Shown: positions 40,161 to 51,510 of the stretch, piece after piece
Layout of the letters: every line of letters begins with the position of its first letter
How positions within the stretch are numbered: position 1 is the stretch's first letter
Assembly (NCBI GenBank): GCA_944739405.2
Contig: OX123209.2
Location: 13,410,217 to 13,474,216 of the forward strand
DNA: 64,000 nucleotides
Direction: 5' to 3'
Source of the DNA: Euclidia mi
Lineage: Eukaryota > Arthropoda > Insecta > Lepidoptera > Erebidae
The notes under the pieces: model-generated
What the model was told of the DNA's origin: nothing
Database searches by the model: none
What the model saw: only the letters and a program-made list of their open reading frames with translations
Translations under genes and position numbers: made by a program

Positions 40161-40576
40161 AGGTGATTTTCCACCAGAGTGGCGAGACGAGACTAGGCGA
40201 GAAGAGAATAGAAATCGCACTGACCCTTTTCCACTAAAAATAGCCATCGCGAGCTCGCGCGTGACCGCCGCGCCTCTCGTAGGCTTCATTAGATAAAGAT
40301 ATAGGTACAGTGCTGTTTGAGTTCGTCTTGCAATACACACGCAATTTCTGTATCGCGAGAAGCCTGTTTCTGTTGCAAAGTTGATTTATACTCTATGTCG
40401 GAATCAATACGGTTCATTTTTACACATACGAATATTTCAATTCACGCCTCGCATATTCTCGTCAATCCACACTGTTTCCACCAAAGATGCGCTGGGAGAG
40501 AATCGAAAATTTGCCATACAAATTTCAATTCTCTCCTCGCCTCGCCTCGTCTCGCCACTCTGGTGGAAAATCACCT
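40161..40576. mobile_element. Long-TIR MITE, 416 bp
   Basis: The ends AGGTGATTTTCCACCAGAGT (left) and its inverse (right) match perfectly for the first 31 bp and are similar for about 55 bp. The inner parts are rich in GGCGAGAC-type units. Non-coding. Flanks are TAA on the left and TTA on the right, so the target duplication is ambiguous. Confidence 0.88.
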
Positions 40577-40589
40577 TTAAAGAAGTAAT

Positions 40590-41040
40590 TTAGGTGTATG
40601 GGATCTACCAGCAAACGTGACCTTTTTAAAAAAATTATCTTACTGTTCTGAGCGCTTTGTTACAATGTATATCTATGCCATACTTCAGCTCTCTAGTGCT
40701 TATAGTTTTTGCGTAAAACCTCGGTCGGACAGACGGAGAATGAAGATAGCGAAATTATAAGCGTTCCTAGTAGTTTACTACGGAACTACTAAAAAGTGTA
40801 CTTACAAACAATCAGTCTCATTATATATAGACGTACAGGCATATTATTTTGTTCACAAGCTTCGAATCGACGGCCTCAAGATCGAGATACTAAAGCCTTG
40901 GTCATTAAGAGTCACCTTCATTTCTAATTAACTCAGTTTTGCGTTTTATAGGCAATTATCGTAATGTGTCATCTTTAGATATGAGATGATAAGTCGACAG
41001 TTTGAGTGTCAGTTTGAGTTTACTCATGGATCTTATAAAC
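40590..41040. other. Unassigned stretch
   Basis: Nothing recognised. TCGGTCGGACAGACGGAGAATG near 40720 is a worn piece of the GGGTTCCGTACC repeat type. Confidence 0.35.
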
Positions 41041-41042
41041 TG

Positions 41043-41252
41043 ACTAGAGGACGGCAGCAGCTTCGTCTGCATTTTTTTTAAATTGACCGGTTTTGCCCGA
41101 TCCCGTGGGAATTTCGGGAAGTCCCTTCTTAGTGCACCGCTACGGTCCCCAAAGAACATACATGCCAAATTTCAGCTTCCTGCGCCCAATAGTTTCGGCT
41201 GTAGCGTGTCTGTCAGTCAGTCAGTAACGCAAGGATTTTATATATATTAAGA
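41043..41252 (-). mobile_element. Helitron-like repeat, full length
   Basis: Minus-strand copy with both ends: TTAATATATATAAAATCC inverted at 41252 and ACTAGAGGACGGCAGCAGC at 41043, i.e. a CTAGT-type 3' terminus. Confidence 0.75.
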
Positions 41253-41339
41253 TTTTTATGCGGTTTCGCAACAGCTACATTAAGCGGCCGCCTCGCCCTG
41301 GAACAGATTTTCATGCGGTTTTGGAATAACTTCTTTAAT

Positions 41340-41597
41340 CGGCTGCCTCGTTGGTCTCGCGGCATAAATGTGCGCGTGGGATTGGGAGGTCTCGGTTTCG
41401 ATTCCCGGGTCGGGCAAAGTGTTTATTGGCTTTTTCCGTTTAAAAATTCTCAGTAGCAGCACGGAGTCTGGTAATGTGCCCGGTAGGAAATAGGCTCGCC
41501 CCCTATTACGTGGGACCTAAAAATTCATGGCGAAATGTGGGTGTAATATTACACCTCTGCCTACCCCTTCGGGGATACAGGCGTGAGTCTATATGAG
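41340..41597 (+). mobile_element. tRNA-derived SINE, family A-prime, full length
   Basis: Head GGCTGCCTCGTTGGTCTCGC, B box GTTTCGATTCCCGGG, tail CCCCTTCGGGGATACAGGCG. Confidence 0.9.
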
Positions 41598-41604
41598 TCA
41601 TTAT

Positions 41605-41712
41605 TTACCACACGAGCAATACTTTGTGTGATCCATAGGTTTTTTCGGGTCTGGGTGTTCATTGTACCCGTTGGTTGTATGTTTGAAAAGTCCCCCGCGA
41701 CCAGGATCTATA
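41605..41712 (+). mobile_element. SINE family B, 3' part
   Basis: From ACCACACGAGCAATACTTTG to CCCCGCGACCAGGATCTA. It ends where the next element begins. Confidence 0.7.
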
Positions 41713-41713
41713 C

Positions 41714-42190
41714 CTATAGTCTGTTCAAGATACGAAAAAATAAAATGTTAACAAACCATAAAATGGTTCTTTTAATGTCGCCTTCGCAACAAAAGTAGAT
41801 TTAAATTAAATACTGCAAGCGAAAGATTCAGTTAGTTCTTAAAAAAATACGCCTGTTCCTTCAATTCATAAATGGTACAGCATATTTATTATTTTTCCTG
41901 TATTGTTCATAATTATTGTAAGGAATATTTTTTTAATGTACCTATTAGTTATGCTTATAAACAATTTTACATGATAGGGAACCTAAAAAGCCAATGATTC
42001 TAAAATGTCAATGTATTTGTTATCCTGTCAACTTATGCATTACACCCAAAGTAACCATTTCGCATGACAGGGGGCCATTTTTAATTAGGTTGGGTTATCC
42101 CGATCGGTTGTCGTGCTAACTTATTAAGTTTGAAAATCATTGGTTTCTTTGTTTACCTTTTATTTTTTTCGTATCTTGAACAGACTATAG
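41714..42190. mobile_element. Inverted-repeat MITE, about 475 bp, copy 2
   Basis: Both ends carry CTATAGTCTGTTCAAGATAC, inverted, with extended similarity to about 40 bp. Opposite orientation to 31842-32315. TA border. Confidence 0.85.
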
Positions 42191-42424
42191 TGTAATCTTA
42201 AAAACAAAATAAAACGTACACGAACAAGTATTTTTGGATATTTGTGCATTCAGTTGTCGCTCGTTTATTATCAATTAATTTTATTTACCTATCTTATCAT
42301 TAAATACCTTTTATGTCCAAAAATATCGCTGCGCCTGCGGAATTAATTTGCTTCAAAAGATGTAGGTTAATTACAATAATCATTACTTTAACGATGTGCC
42401 GATGTGAACGATTTAAGTTAATTT

Positions 42425-42580
42425 TGTGCCCGGTAGATGGCAACAGGCTCGCCCCCTATTACGTGACCTAAACATAACTGGCGAATCGTGGGTTACACAC
42501 CCACGGGTCGCCAGTTATGTTTAGGTCATATACACCTCTGCCTACCCCTTCGGGGATAAAAGGCGTGAAGTTATGTTATG
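42425..42580 (+). mobile_element. SINE family A-type 3' part with an inverted duplication
   Basis: Central domain (GGCTCGCCCCCTATTACGTG) and tail (CGGGGATAAAAGGCGTGAAG). At 42465-42527 the sequence GACCTAAACATAACTGGCGA is followed by its own complement, an inverted duplication of about 30 bp. Confidence 0.8.
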
Positions 42581-42612
42581 TTACTTTAAATTCTATATTT
42601 ATTTTATTTTTC

Positions 42613-42874
42613 TTACTTATAGACTCACGCCTGTATTCCCGAAGGGGTAGGCAGAGGTGTATATTACACCTCTACCCACATTTCGCCAGGAATTTTTAGG
42701 TCCCACGTAATAGGGGGCGAGCCTATTGCCGTACCTGGCACATTACCAGACTCCGGGCTGCTACTGAGAATTTCCTAACGTAAAAACCCAATAACACTTT
42801 GCCCGACCCGGGAATCGAACCCGAGACCTCACAATCCCACGCGCACATTTATGCCGCGAGACCAACGAGGCAGT
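42613..42874 (-). mobile_element. tRNA-derived SINE, family A-prime, full length
   Basis: Minus strand: head GACTGCCTCGTTGGTCTCGC at 42874, tail at 42625, with a small duplication of ACACCTCT. Confidence 0.9.
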
Positions 42875-42914
42875 CTATGTAATTGTCAATTCTATATAAA
42901 TCATTTTATTAAAG

Positions 42915-43000
42915 GTAGGGCCATAGTCCAGCACGCTGGCCAAGTGCGGGTTGGCAGACTTCACATGTCTTTAGAGAACATTACGGAGACCTGTGACACG
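42915..43000 (-). mobile_element. SINE family C, fragment
   Basis: AGGGCCATAGTCCAGCACGC to TCTTTAGAGAACATTACGGAG, an inner part of the family. Confidence 0.6.
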
Positions 43001-43169
43001 CATGTTTTTAATGGCAGAAATAAACTACATCGTTTATCCATTAGTAAAAATAAATAAAAGTCATTAAAATCGGTCAAGCCGTTTACAAGAAACAGAATTA
43101 CAAACACACGGACGAACGTTAGTTTTTTTATCCTGTCTTCTCTTTCTGTTCTATAAGCATTAGTAGTGA

Positions 43170-43285
43170 GAGAGTGGTAAGGATACGGTGTCTTAGAACT
43201 TCTTTATTGCTGTCGCGTTTGGGAATTGAACCCACAACATTCAGCTGCCGAAGAAAAGATTTGACCAATACGCCATACCTGCAGT
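43170..43285 (-). mobile_element. tRNA-headed SINE fragment (family B type)
   Basis: Minus strand: CTGCAGGTATGGCGTATTGG head, B-box-like GGGTTCAATTCCC. Short and worn. Confidence 0.5.
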
Positions 43286-43319
43286 CAAGTCGCTATGCCC
43301 TGTTTCATGTATTTAAAAA

Positions 43320-43815
43320 AAATTGGGCAAGTGCGAGTCGGACTCGCGCACGAAGGGTTCCGGTACCATGATCTATAAAAGAAAATTACGTTTGTTGTAT
43401 TTATACTTAAATATTTTTTAAGTTTCTACCTGTTTATTAAGATCGAGTAACAAATTGCTTAAAAATTACGTTTGTTGTATGGGAGCCCCCTTTATTATTT
43501 ACTTCTTTTATTTAATTATTTATTTTGAAAGGTAATATACAACTACATATTCTGTAATTTAAAGCGTCTACCTGTTACCGTTAGTTATTTTGAGCAAAAA
43601 ATACGAAAGAAACACGTTTATTGTATGGGACCCCTATTAATATTTTTATTTTTTATTTTTAGTATTTGTTGTTATTGCGGCAACCGAAATATTTGTGAAC
43701 ATTTCAGCTTTCTAGCTATCACGGTTTATGAGATACAGCCTGGTGACAGATAGACAGACAGCGGAGGCTTAGTAATAGGGTCCCGTTTTTTACCTTTTAG
43801 TTACGGAACCCTAAT
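43320..43815 (-). mobile_element. GGGTTCCGTACC repeat, copy 3
   Basis: Minus-strand copy. CAAGTGCGAGTCGGACTCGC opens at 43325 and GTTACGGAACCCTA closes at about 43813. The middle is similar to the 20408 copy. Confidence 0.75.
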
Positions 43816-44035
43816 TACTTTGTAAAGAATTGAGATAATAAGTTCCTGTATAATGATGCAAAATAAAGAGAAAATGATGCGCAGTACACACTATCAGAAC
43901 GGTCAACGAACGGCACAAGGTTGTTTCTTAGATGGGTCACCGGAGACGAGATCGAGAACATAATTCACCTAAAGACACGCTTGTTAAAGTGTATATGTAT
44001 GTATATTATTATGATGATATTTTGTATTATTACCA

Positions 44036-44195
44036 GTTCGACATTGGAACCTTCAAGAAGCGAGCATATTCCTTTTTAAAAGGTAAGCAACGCACTCGTG
44101 ATACTTCGGGCATTGCAGGTGTCTATAGGCGGCAGTGATTACTTACCATCAGGTGACCCGCTTGTTCGTTTGTCTTCCTATAATATAAAAAACAA
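44036..44195 (+). mobile_element. Jockey/CR1-like LINE 3' end with last codons
   Basis: The frame reads FDIGTFKKRAYSFLKGKQRT, a typical C-terminal stretch of Jockey/CR1-type reverse transcriptase ORFs. It then enters the common tail GGCGGCAGTGATTACTTACC, CATCAGGTGACCCGC, and an A-rich end. Confidence 0.7.
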
Positions 44196-44199
44196 AAAG

Positions 44200-45290
44200 A
44201 AACATCACATTTATAATACAAAGTGCCATTAATCCATTTCGTATTCCAATTTCGTGTCGTCAGAGGTGACTAAGTGAAATACTCCCAAGTCAATATGTAT
44301 CTTTGCGAAGAGACAGAAAACTCTACATCAAACCCTATATCAATTCGTCTGGCAAGCGTGAAATAGTTGGCTTAATCCTTCTTTTGGCTCACAAGCTGTT
44401 GTGACGCTAATTAGGGTGGCCTCACTCTAGCAGTGGACTGCGATAGGTTGTTATCTTAATATATATATTTCTTGTGTGCGTGTGTATGTCACTGAACTCC
44501 TCCTAAACGACTGGACCGATCTTGATGAAAATTTTTGTGTGTATTCAAGGGGACTTGAGAATGGTTTAGATTCACAATTTAGTCCACTGGAAAATATTTT
44601 TCAGTTAGGTACTTTTTAATTTGTAAGTAGTTGTTGATATTGGCATGTTTCACATTGGAACCGACCGACTGCGCTACCATCGCAGTGTCAAATCTATGTT
44701 CATAATTTCGTCAAAGGGTACGGTAGACTCGATCCAAACCTTACCTAGATAATAAAACATTTCGGATTGTCGAGTATTTTGTTAAATCCTAATGGTTCTG
44801 ACAGACAAATCGCAGTCGCCATATTGGCCACTCTAGCGAAACGTCACGATACCGGATAACATTTTGAGTACTGAGTATGGTTGAGGTGTATAATTCAAAG
44901 GGAAGCCTTTGGAGAAGTCTAGTTTGACGAATACATTCAAAGTTGAATTATTGTTAAAATTTAAATCGATTTTAGTAAAGATCATTATGTAAGTATGCTT
45001 ATACGTTTGGTCCCTTGACGTACATAGGTACTTTAGTACGTAATTTTGACGTAATGTAATAAAAAAACGCAATTATTACAAAGGCAAGCTGAACAATGAA
45101 AATGACATTTAGATTTTGAAGCTTTAATTAGGTACGTGAACTAATTAAAATATGATAATGTTATACAAAAGTACTTAAGGTTATGAGTTTTACGTATTTA
45201 AAAGAATACGTAGGTAATTAGGTAGCTACTTGACATGATTTTGTAATTAATAAATTGATATCCATTAACAATTACTTTCCAAGTATTAGA
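44200..45290. other. Worn repeats, no gene
   Basis: 44240-44440 is a diverged family D copy (TGTCGTCAGAGGTGACTAAG). 44451-44640 starts TCTTAATATATATATTTCTTG and contains CTCCTCCTAAACGACTGGACCG, a second Helitron-like type. The rest is unrecognised. Confidence 0.45.
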
Positions 45291-45545
45291 GTCACGGGAA
45301 GTCAGTACCCTCATATAAACTGATACTGGTCTAAGCCGTGGAATATCGCTATCCCTCGGGGTTGCGCCACGCCTTTTGCCCGTCGGGGTAGGCAGAGACG
45401 CCACTTGCTTCTATCCTAACAAAACTCACGAAACTAGACCTAGACTCGAAACAAATCTTTGATTGTCCATCACTAAGCATAGAACAAACTCTGCTTCGTT
45501 TGTAACTATATTGGGTTGTGTATATGTGGTAAAATATTATAATTA
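45290..45545 (+). mobile_element. SINE scraps (C2, then F inverted)
   Basis: 45290-45365 matches C2 (TGATACTGGTCTAAGCCGTGG). After it a short RTE-like tail piece (GTCGGGGTAGGCAGAG, minus) appears, and 45440-45545 matches the 3' part of family F on the minus strand. Confidence 0.45.
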
Positions 45546-46609
45546 GAATAAATATCGCTTGACGTTCGGCGCAGTATAAGTTTATCGCTTAAACCACGAC
45601 TACTTGTACAAAAAAAATGTTCACGTATCCCATACCATTATATTGCCCTAATGACGTCAGCTTATATGGGGGAAGTCCCTGGAGGAAGTATGAGTTGGGT
45701 TTTCCTTCCTAGTCTCATACGTCGCCCACGGAATTAAGTGACGTACACAGTTTTTATTCTTAACCCGTCACCACACGGAGAGTATGTTCTAACTAATTCT
45801 GCGAAGTTTAAGCTTTTTTTCACCTCTTGACGAGTGACAGTAGACTGTCTTTTGCCAGTAGGTCAGAAGACAGAACGAAATACTAGAAGGGCATGGCTGA
45901 TTATCGGCCTGTCACAATATTTTGATCTATCATCTATACATTTGGGTACCAGAAATACATATTACTTGACATATACATCACTTACTTAGTAAAAATTGCT
46001 GAATCGAAAATAGATAGGGTTACTATCTACTTTCATCGCTACAACTTAAAATCGCTAAGTAGCAGATCAGTTAGGATACACAGTTAGTTGTCTAACTGTG
46101 TATGTGTTGGTTTGTACCAACAATAGAGATTTCCCATTTTTTGTACGATCAGCTAATTTATTAAACACACTGGTTGCCTTCTCCGAACTAGATCTATTTA
46201 TTTCTAATGTGACCGGATTTGGTCACCATTAACAAAATACTGTCAACTCGATGGTTTCAATCGGTTCTCTGTGTTTTTGTTCTTCTCAGTTCCACTATCA
46301 AGTTAATTAGTGTTTTAACTTTTTGTTGTGTTATCTCTACATATGCATAGGTGAAAACATTTAAATGGTTTTAAAGATTTTGTATTAGTTTAAGACACTG
46401 TTTGTTTTCCAAAATGAATAAAAAATATAAAAATATTTTGTATGGACCTTATGTCAAATATGTAACTGTAGTTGCCAAATCCGTGGACAGATCAAATATT
46501 AGGACCTATCTTTGTTTATGAAGGACTATTAAATGCTTGAAATTTGCTGTACATAAACGCGATTTCTTTGTTGTTTAAAATAAGGTATTTTTTTAACACA
46601 ATTTTATCT
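45546..46609. other. Mostly unassigned
   Basis: 45655-45780 is a worn family D piece (CGTCGCCCACGGAATTAAG to CCGTCACCACACGG). No coding region or other repeat recognised to 46609. Confidence 0.4.
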
Positions 46610-46850
46610 GACTGCCTCCGTGGTCCAGTGGATAGCGTATGCGACTGCTGATCGGAGGTCCCGGGTTCGATTCCCGGGTCGGGCAAAAGTGTTACCTACT
46701 GGGTTTTTCCGAATTCTCAGTAGCAGCACAGAGTCTGGTGATGTGCCCGGTAACGGCAATAGGCTCGCCCCCTATTACGTGGGACATAAAATATCATGGC
46801 GAAATGTGGGTGAAATATCACCCTTGCCTACCCCTTCGGAAATATAATAG
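46610..46850 (+). mobile_element. tRNA-derived SINE, family A
   Basis: Head GACTGCCTCCGTGGTCCAGT, B box GGTTCGATTCCCGGG, central domain intact; the tail ends early at CTACCCCTTCGG. Confidence 0.92.
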
Positions 46851-47350
46851 GTGTATAAAAAAATATTATAAAGTTGACATAAAAAAATCATCACACCTCA
46901 TCAAAAGTCCCTAAACTTTAATAAATATTCCCTACACTGTTTTGTTGTACTTATCGTAATAAATCAATGTGTATCAAACGGAAACATCATTTTAATATTG
47001 ATTGATGATCTACATCCTGGCCTGTAATAAATTATTCGCGAATATGGATTATAATGACTCATGATTTCAGACTTATTTGTCAAATATGCTTGGTAATTAT
47101 TTTAATTATCAGAAATATATGATTGATATGCCTCGTATTTCTAGTGATAATGGATTTATATTTTCCTTGTACTAGAATCGGGCATCCGATTGGAGATATT
47201 TAAGTTTACTCACATGTTTATACATTTGTTAAGAATCCGTCGATAAGGCATAGTTACCTACCTATTACTTACATATTTTTTGTAAAGGTACTTAATGTCT
47301 CCACAATAAATAAATCCGGTATCGCAGGAGACTTAACAATTATTCTATCA
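46851..47350. other. Unassigned AT-rich stretch
   Basis: Nothing recognised. Confidence 0.35.
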
Positions 47351-47351
47351 A

Positions 47352-47445
47352 AAGACTTGATGAGAGTGAATGAAGCAAGAGAGATATGTCAGGAATGTCA
47401 GGATCGTTGCAAATGGCGTTCCGTAGTCTCTGCCTACCCTTGGCG
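47352..47445 (+). mobile_element. RTE-like LINE, extreme 3' end
   Basis: AGACTTGATGAGAGTGAATG to AGTCTCTGCCTACCC, with an internal 9-bp duplication (ATGTCAGGA). Confidence 0.75.
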
Positions 47446-47744
47446 TATCTTTGCAATTAACAAATTGTTATACCGAAACAGGTCAACGTTTGTTTTCAGG
47501 AGGCTTAGTACAAATTTAACCAACATACGTTTCGAGTTTTCAACTCGATTCGAACGACTTTAATCGCAATTGTCAGCCCGCTTCTTAGTTATAATTATCG
47601 TGGAAATACTCAGTGCGAATAAATTGCGGGTCGAATCGAGACGAGTCCTGCGGAGACTGAAGTCGTACTAATACTAAGTACTTTAATGTGCCTGTTTTAC
47701 TCAGACATACCTACTTGTAGAGCACCTACTCGTAAGTTACTTTA
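47446..47744. other. Unassigned stretch
   Basis: Nothing recognised. GTTTTCAACTCGATTCGAACG and GGGTCGAATCGAGACGAG near 47535 and 47625 are weakly inverted. Confidence 0.35.
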
Positions 47745-47917
47745 ATGCCGCGTTTCCACGCTTGCCAAGGCTAGACAAGCATCTACAAGCTCCAAGCTTC
47801 TACAAATCTCGCTTGGCATTTGGAAGTCGTTTACACGCTTGTGAATGCGTCGGTGTGCTACGTACATCCAAGCAAGGCGGACACCGAATTTGTATCGGCT
47901 ATTACGTATGGTTTTTT

Positions 47918-48056
47918 TTTATAGACTCACGCCTGTATCCCCGAAGGGGTAGGCAGAGGTGTAATACTACACCTACATTGCACCATGAATTTCTAGGTCC
48001 CGCATAATAGAATAGCAGTCGCATACGCTGTCCACTGGACCACGGAGGCAGTCACG
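47918..48056 (-). mobile_element. Truncated SINE family A in the left arm
   Basis: Tail (CTACCCCTTCGGGGATACAG on the minus strand) joined to a shortened head (GACTGCCTCCGTGGTCCAGT) with the centre deleted. The identical deletion occurs in the right-arm copy at about 48664-48785, so both derive from one event. Confidence 0.85.
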
Positions 48057-48663
48057 TTTGCTTTAACCTACTTTTATTTGAAATACAAGTAAAGTAAAGC
48101 AAAAGCAAGAAACAAACAACAAAAAAATGTTTAACCAGCCACTCATTTTGAGACAAACTAGACGTGCGTTCGTTGTGAGATCATAGCGACTACTAAGCGC
48201 GCGCCAACGTGTGAACGCGTTGCATGCGCTTGCCGCAAGCGCCCTTTGATCTGTGTCCAAAAACCGACACTAGACTGGATCCTGTTCAAGCGTCCTTGTG
48301 GACGCTTGAACAGGATCCGGACGTGAGCTTGTGCTCACGCAAGCCAAGACAAACGCCCTGTTTACACGCTTGTGCTTGTGGACGCTTGTCGAGGCTTGGC
48401 AAGCGTGGAAACGCAGCATAATGGTACGTTTCCATGCTTGCCAAGCGTCGACGTCGACGGACACAGATCAAAGGGCGCTTGCGGCAAGTGCTTGCGACGC
48501 GTTCACACGTTGGCAGGCGCTTAGTAGCCGCTGAGATCTCGCAACGAACGCACGTCTAGTTCTGTCTCAAAATGAGTGGCTGGTTGAACTTATTTTGCTT
48601 GTTTGTTCCTTGCTTTTGCTTTACTTTACTTGTATTTCAAATAAAAGTAGGTTAAACCAAACG

Positions 48664-48785
48664 TGACTGCCTCCGTGGTCCAGTGGATAGCGTATGCGAT
48701 TGCTATTCTATTATGTGGGACCTAGAAATTCATGGCGCAACACCTCTGCCTACCCCTTCGGGAATACAGGCGTGAGTCTATAAAA
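48664..48785 (+). mobile_element. Truncated SINE family A in the right arm
   Basis: Mirror of the left-arm copy, with a further short deletion before CACCTCTGCC. Confidence 0.85.
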
Positions 48786-49004
48786 AAAACCATACGTAAT
48801 AGCCCATACAAGTTCGGTGTCCGCCTTGCTTGGATGTACGTAGCACACCGACGCATTCACAAGCGTGTAAACGACTTCCAAATGCCAAGCGAGATTTGTA
48901 GAAGCTTGGGGCTTGTAGATGCTTGTCGAGCCTTGGCAAGCGTGGAAACCCGGCATAAAAATGGAAATTCTTTTCTTTGACTTTACCTGGAGCGTTTGAA
49001 AGTA

Positions 49005-49178
49005 TAAAATATTTACTCTTTTTGCCCGATCCCGTGGGAAATTCGAAAAATCCCTTTTTAGTGCACCCCTACGGTCCCCAAGGAATATACATGTCAAATT
49101 TCAGCTTCTTACGCCTTATAGTTTTGACTGTAGCTTGTCGGTCAGTCAGTCAGTAACGCAAGAGTTTTATATATACAG
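49005..49178 (-). mobile_element. Helitron-like repeat, 3' end lost
   Basis: Minus-strand copy from TATATATAAAACTCTTGCG (inverted) to GGGCAAAAAGAGTAAATAT. Confidence 0.65.
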
Positions 49179-49592
49179 CCTAGCAATATTGTACTAGAAA
49201 CATCGTGCAAGGATGAAACTGCATAGTGCTGTAATGTTACTAAAACCGTTACGATCTATTGAACATACAACATATTCAGTTCAGTGATGCAACTAAAGTA
49301 AAGAAAGTCAGTCTTTACTTCAACTTGAAGCTAGTATGTAGGCGTAAGTAAGGATATTACAAAATAAATTATTTCTGTATGAACGCGATGAACTTAAAAA
49401 CTGCTGGACAAATTGTTGTTATTTTCATAAAAAAAATAGTGTGGTTCTTGAGGAAGGTTAGATGTACATTGTGTACAGTCCAATTCACGTAGGCAAATCC
49501 GCAAGCGAAGTAAAAGTAATTGATCGTTCAAAATTAGACCGATATTTATATGAGTTATCTGTCAGGTATCAAACGGCGATGAAACAAACATT
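49179..49592. other. Unassigned stretch
   Basis: Nothing recognised. Confidence 0.35.
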
Positions 49593-49830
49593 AACATAAC
49601 TTCACGCCTTTATCCCCAAAGAGGTAGGCAGAGGTATATTACACTCCCGTACTTCGCCAGTTATGTTTCGGTCCCAATGTAAGCAGCACGGGGTCTGGTG
49701 ATGTGCCTGGTAACGGCAATAGGCTCGCCCCCTATTACGTGGGAACTAAAAATTCATGGCGAAATGTGGGTGTAATATTACACCTCTGCCTACCCCTTCG
49801 GGGATACAGGCGTGAGTCTATAAATAAAAA
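49593..49830. mobile_element. Two SINE tails fused back to back
   Basis: 49593-49679 is the tail part of an A-type SINE on the minus strand (CTTCACGCCTTTATCCCC). At 49680 it switches to the central domain and tail of a family A SINE on the plus strand (AGCAGCACGGGGTCTGG to CAGGCGTGAGTCTATAAA). The two subtypes differ, so this is a joining of two copies rather than a simple fold-back. Confidence 0.75.
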
Positions 49831-50390
49831 AATAGATTGACTTGGCAATCGCACTTATCCATCTCATTTATATGTACTTATATGTATTACTTATGAGATA
49901 TATTGTATTTCCATGCGATGGTAAGACTTGGCTTTTTTGACAAGTATTGTTTTTTATGGGCTAATTAACATTTTTAATGCACACATAACATCGAAATGTC
50001 AGAGGTGTGTGCCCGGGGTACCTAGGGATGGAACCCGAGACCATCGGCTCGGCAGTCCGTTACGTACACGGCTAGTCTACCGCGCCGCTGCCGCTGTGGC
50101 GATACTGGAATTATATTGTAACTATTATTCTGAGACGTCTATACTTATGTTGATTTATACTTTTGTTTGAAAATAAATATTAGTACGACGTTTTCTACAA
50201 GGTTATGTCGTTCTAGCCTGTCATATTTTGTTATTTATAAATATAATGCATATTTGCTGTATATTTTACAAAAGATATGTTTGTTTTTACACGAGATGCA
50301 AGTCACAATATAATCTACATGTTATAAAATTTTGCGTATATTCTTATTCTTATTATTATAGCCGTCGTATTATTATAGGTTACTGAATTT
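49831..50390. other. Unassigned stretch
   Basis: One tRNA-like SINE trace (GGGATGGAACCCGAGACCATCG, about 50020-50100, minus) without further family resemblance. Otherwise AT-rich. Confidence 0.35.
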
Positions 50391-50519
50391 GCCATCAGTA
50401 GGGTATTAATTTTATAGGTAGTATATATTTTTGTAGGTAGAGCCTTACTTAATTCAGTATGGCTTCCATAGGGCAAGTGTAGTACTTACCTCACAGAATT
50501 TCGATGAAAACTAAAAGTA

Positions 50520-50740
50520 TTTATACAGTTGCTTTTCGTTCGGCAAAAAAGAGTGCCGGATACCCCATCCTCTTTTCTTTTTAGCTCAGCCCGCTCCTAT
50601 TCCTTTTATGCACCCCAAAGGACGGCAACGCACTAGTGACTCCTGTGGTGTTGCTTGTGTCCATGGGCGGCGGTAATCGTTGACCATCAGGCGATCCATC
50701 TGCTCGTCTGTCGCCTATTACATAAGATAAAACCGACAAG
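50520..50740 (+). mobile_element. Jockey/CR1-like LINE 3' tail
   Basis: GAGTGCCGGATACCCCATCC, AACGCACTAGTGACTCCTG, CATGGGCGGCGGTAATCG, CATCAGGCGATCCATCTGC and CGCCTATTACATAAGATAAA. Confidence 0.7.
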
Positions 50741-51058
50741 ATCATGACATTGTCATAAAGATGCACGTTTCTAGTATAAACGTTTTTTTTATTATTTTGC
50801 AGTTCAGCAGATAATAATCTAGTACACCTAGATTACTATCGGATCTATTGCAGGAATTTGTTAGGTGTGCCTTAATCTTATCCGTCCAAAATACACTTTA
50901 TTATCGAAATAAAATACATTGCATCCGCCAAAATATGTGGAGCTGCAAATAAGTAATTTACTACTCTGCACTAGGAATAAACCATGTATTGCAGGGGAAA
51001 TTTAAAAAATTACAAGTCACAGATAGGTACAAAAAAACCCACAGAAACGAAATTTATA

Positions 51059-51442
51059 CAGGGTGTTATATATCCATTTGCAAAATATTTTCATGGGTAA
51101 ATATACGACTTTAACTGAATACAAATACATGGAAAAATAAGTCACTAAAACTTTAAAAAAAAATTCGTAATCGTACGTTTTAAAAATCAACTCAGTGTAT
51201 TGACCGCCGCTGGCGCCGTCGCTCAGCTGATCGCCGCGAGCTCGCATTGCAGTTACCTCTTCAACAGTTATCCTCCATCCATCCATCTTTCAACAGTTTA
51301 TTCTGTACTATCGAAGTAATTTTAATGAAAATAGGATTTTATATTATCGTTATCGCACACTGTTTGAAATAGTTTTAGGTGAGTAAGTTTAATTTCTATA
51401 GTGTATTACTAAAATATTTTGCAAATGCATATCAACACCCTG
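51059..51442. mobile_element. CAGGGTGTT inverted-repeat MITE, 384 bp
   Basis: Ends CAGGGTGTTATATATCCATT (51059) and, inverted, CAGGGTGTTGATATGCATTT (51442), similar for about 31 bp. The centre is GC-rich (GACCGCCGCTGGCGCCG). Left flank TATA, right GATA; duplication uncertain. The ends recall 27376-28192. Confidence 0.8.
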
Positions 51443-51510
51443 GATATCTTTGCGTGATACTATTTTTTTTAAGACTTAATTTTTTAAGTACATATCAATC
51501 AAAATATTGT

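Larger units (their letters stand above)
47745..48955. repeat. Giant inverted repeat, arms about 500 bp
   Basis: The left arm 47745-48258 and right arm 48459-48955 are reverse complements with few differences, around a 200-bp centre. Each arm begins at a MITE-like end (ATGCCGSGTTTCCACGCTTG) and contains the same truncated family A SINE, minus in the left arm and plus in the right. The centre holds two more such ends facing away from each other (48392-48420, 48421-48450) and a perfect 19-bp-stem hairpin (48277-48318). Two readings fit: an inverted duplication of one MITE-plus-SINE unit, or two adjacent opposite copies of a MITE that had already captured the SINE. Confidence 0.93.
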
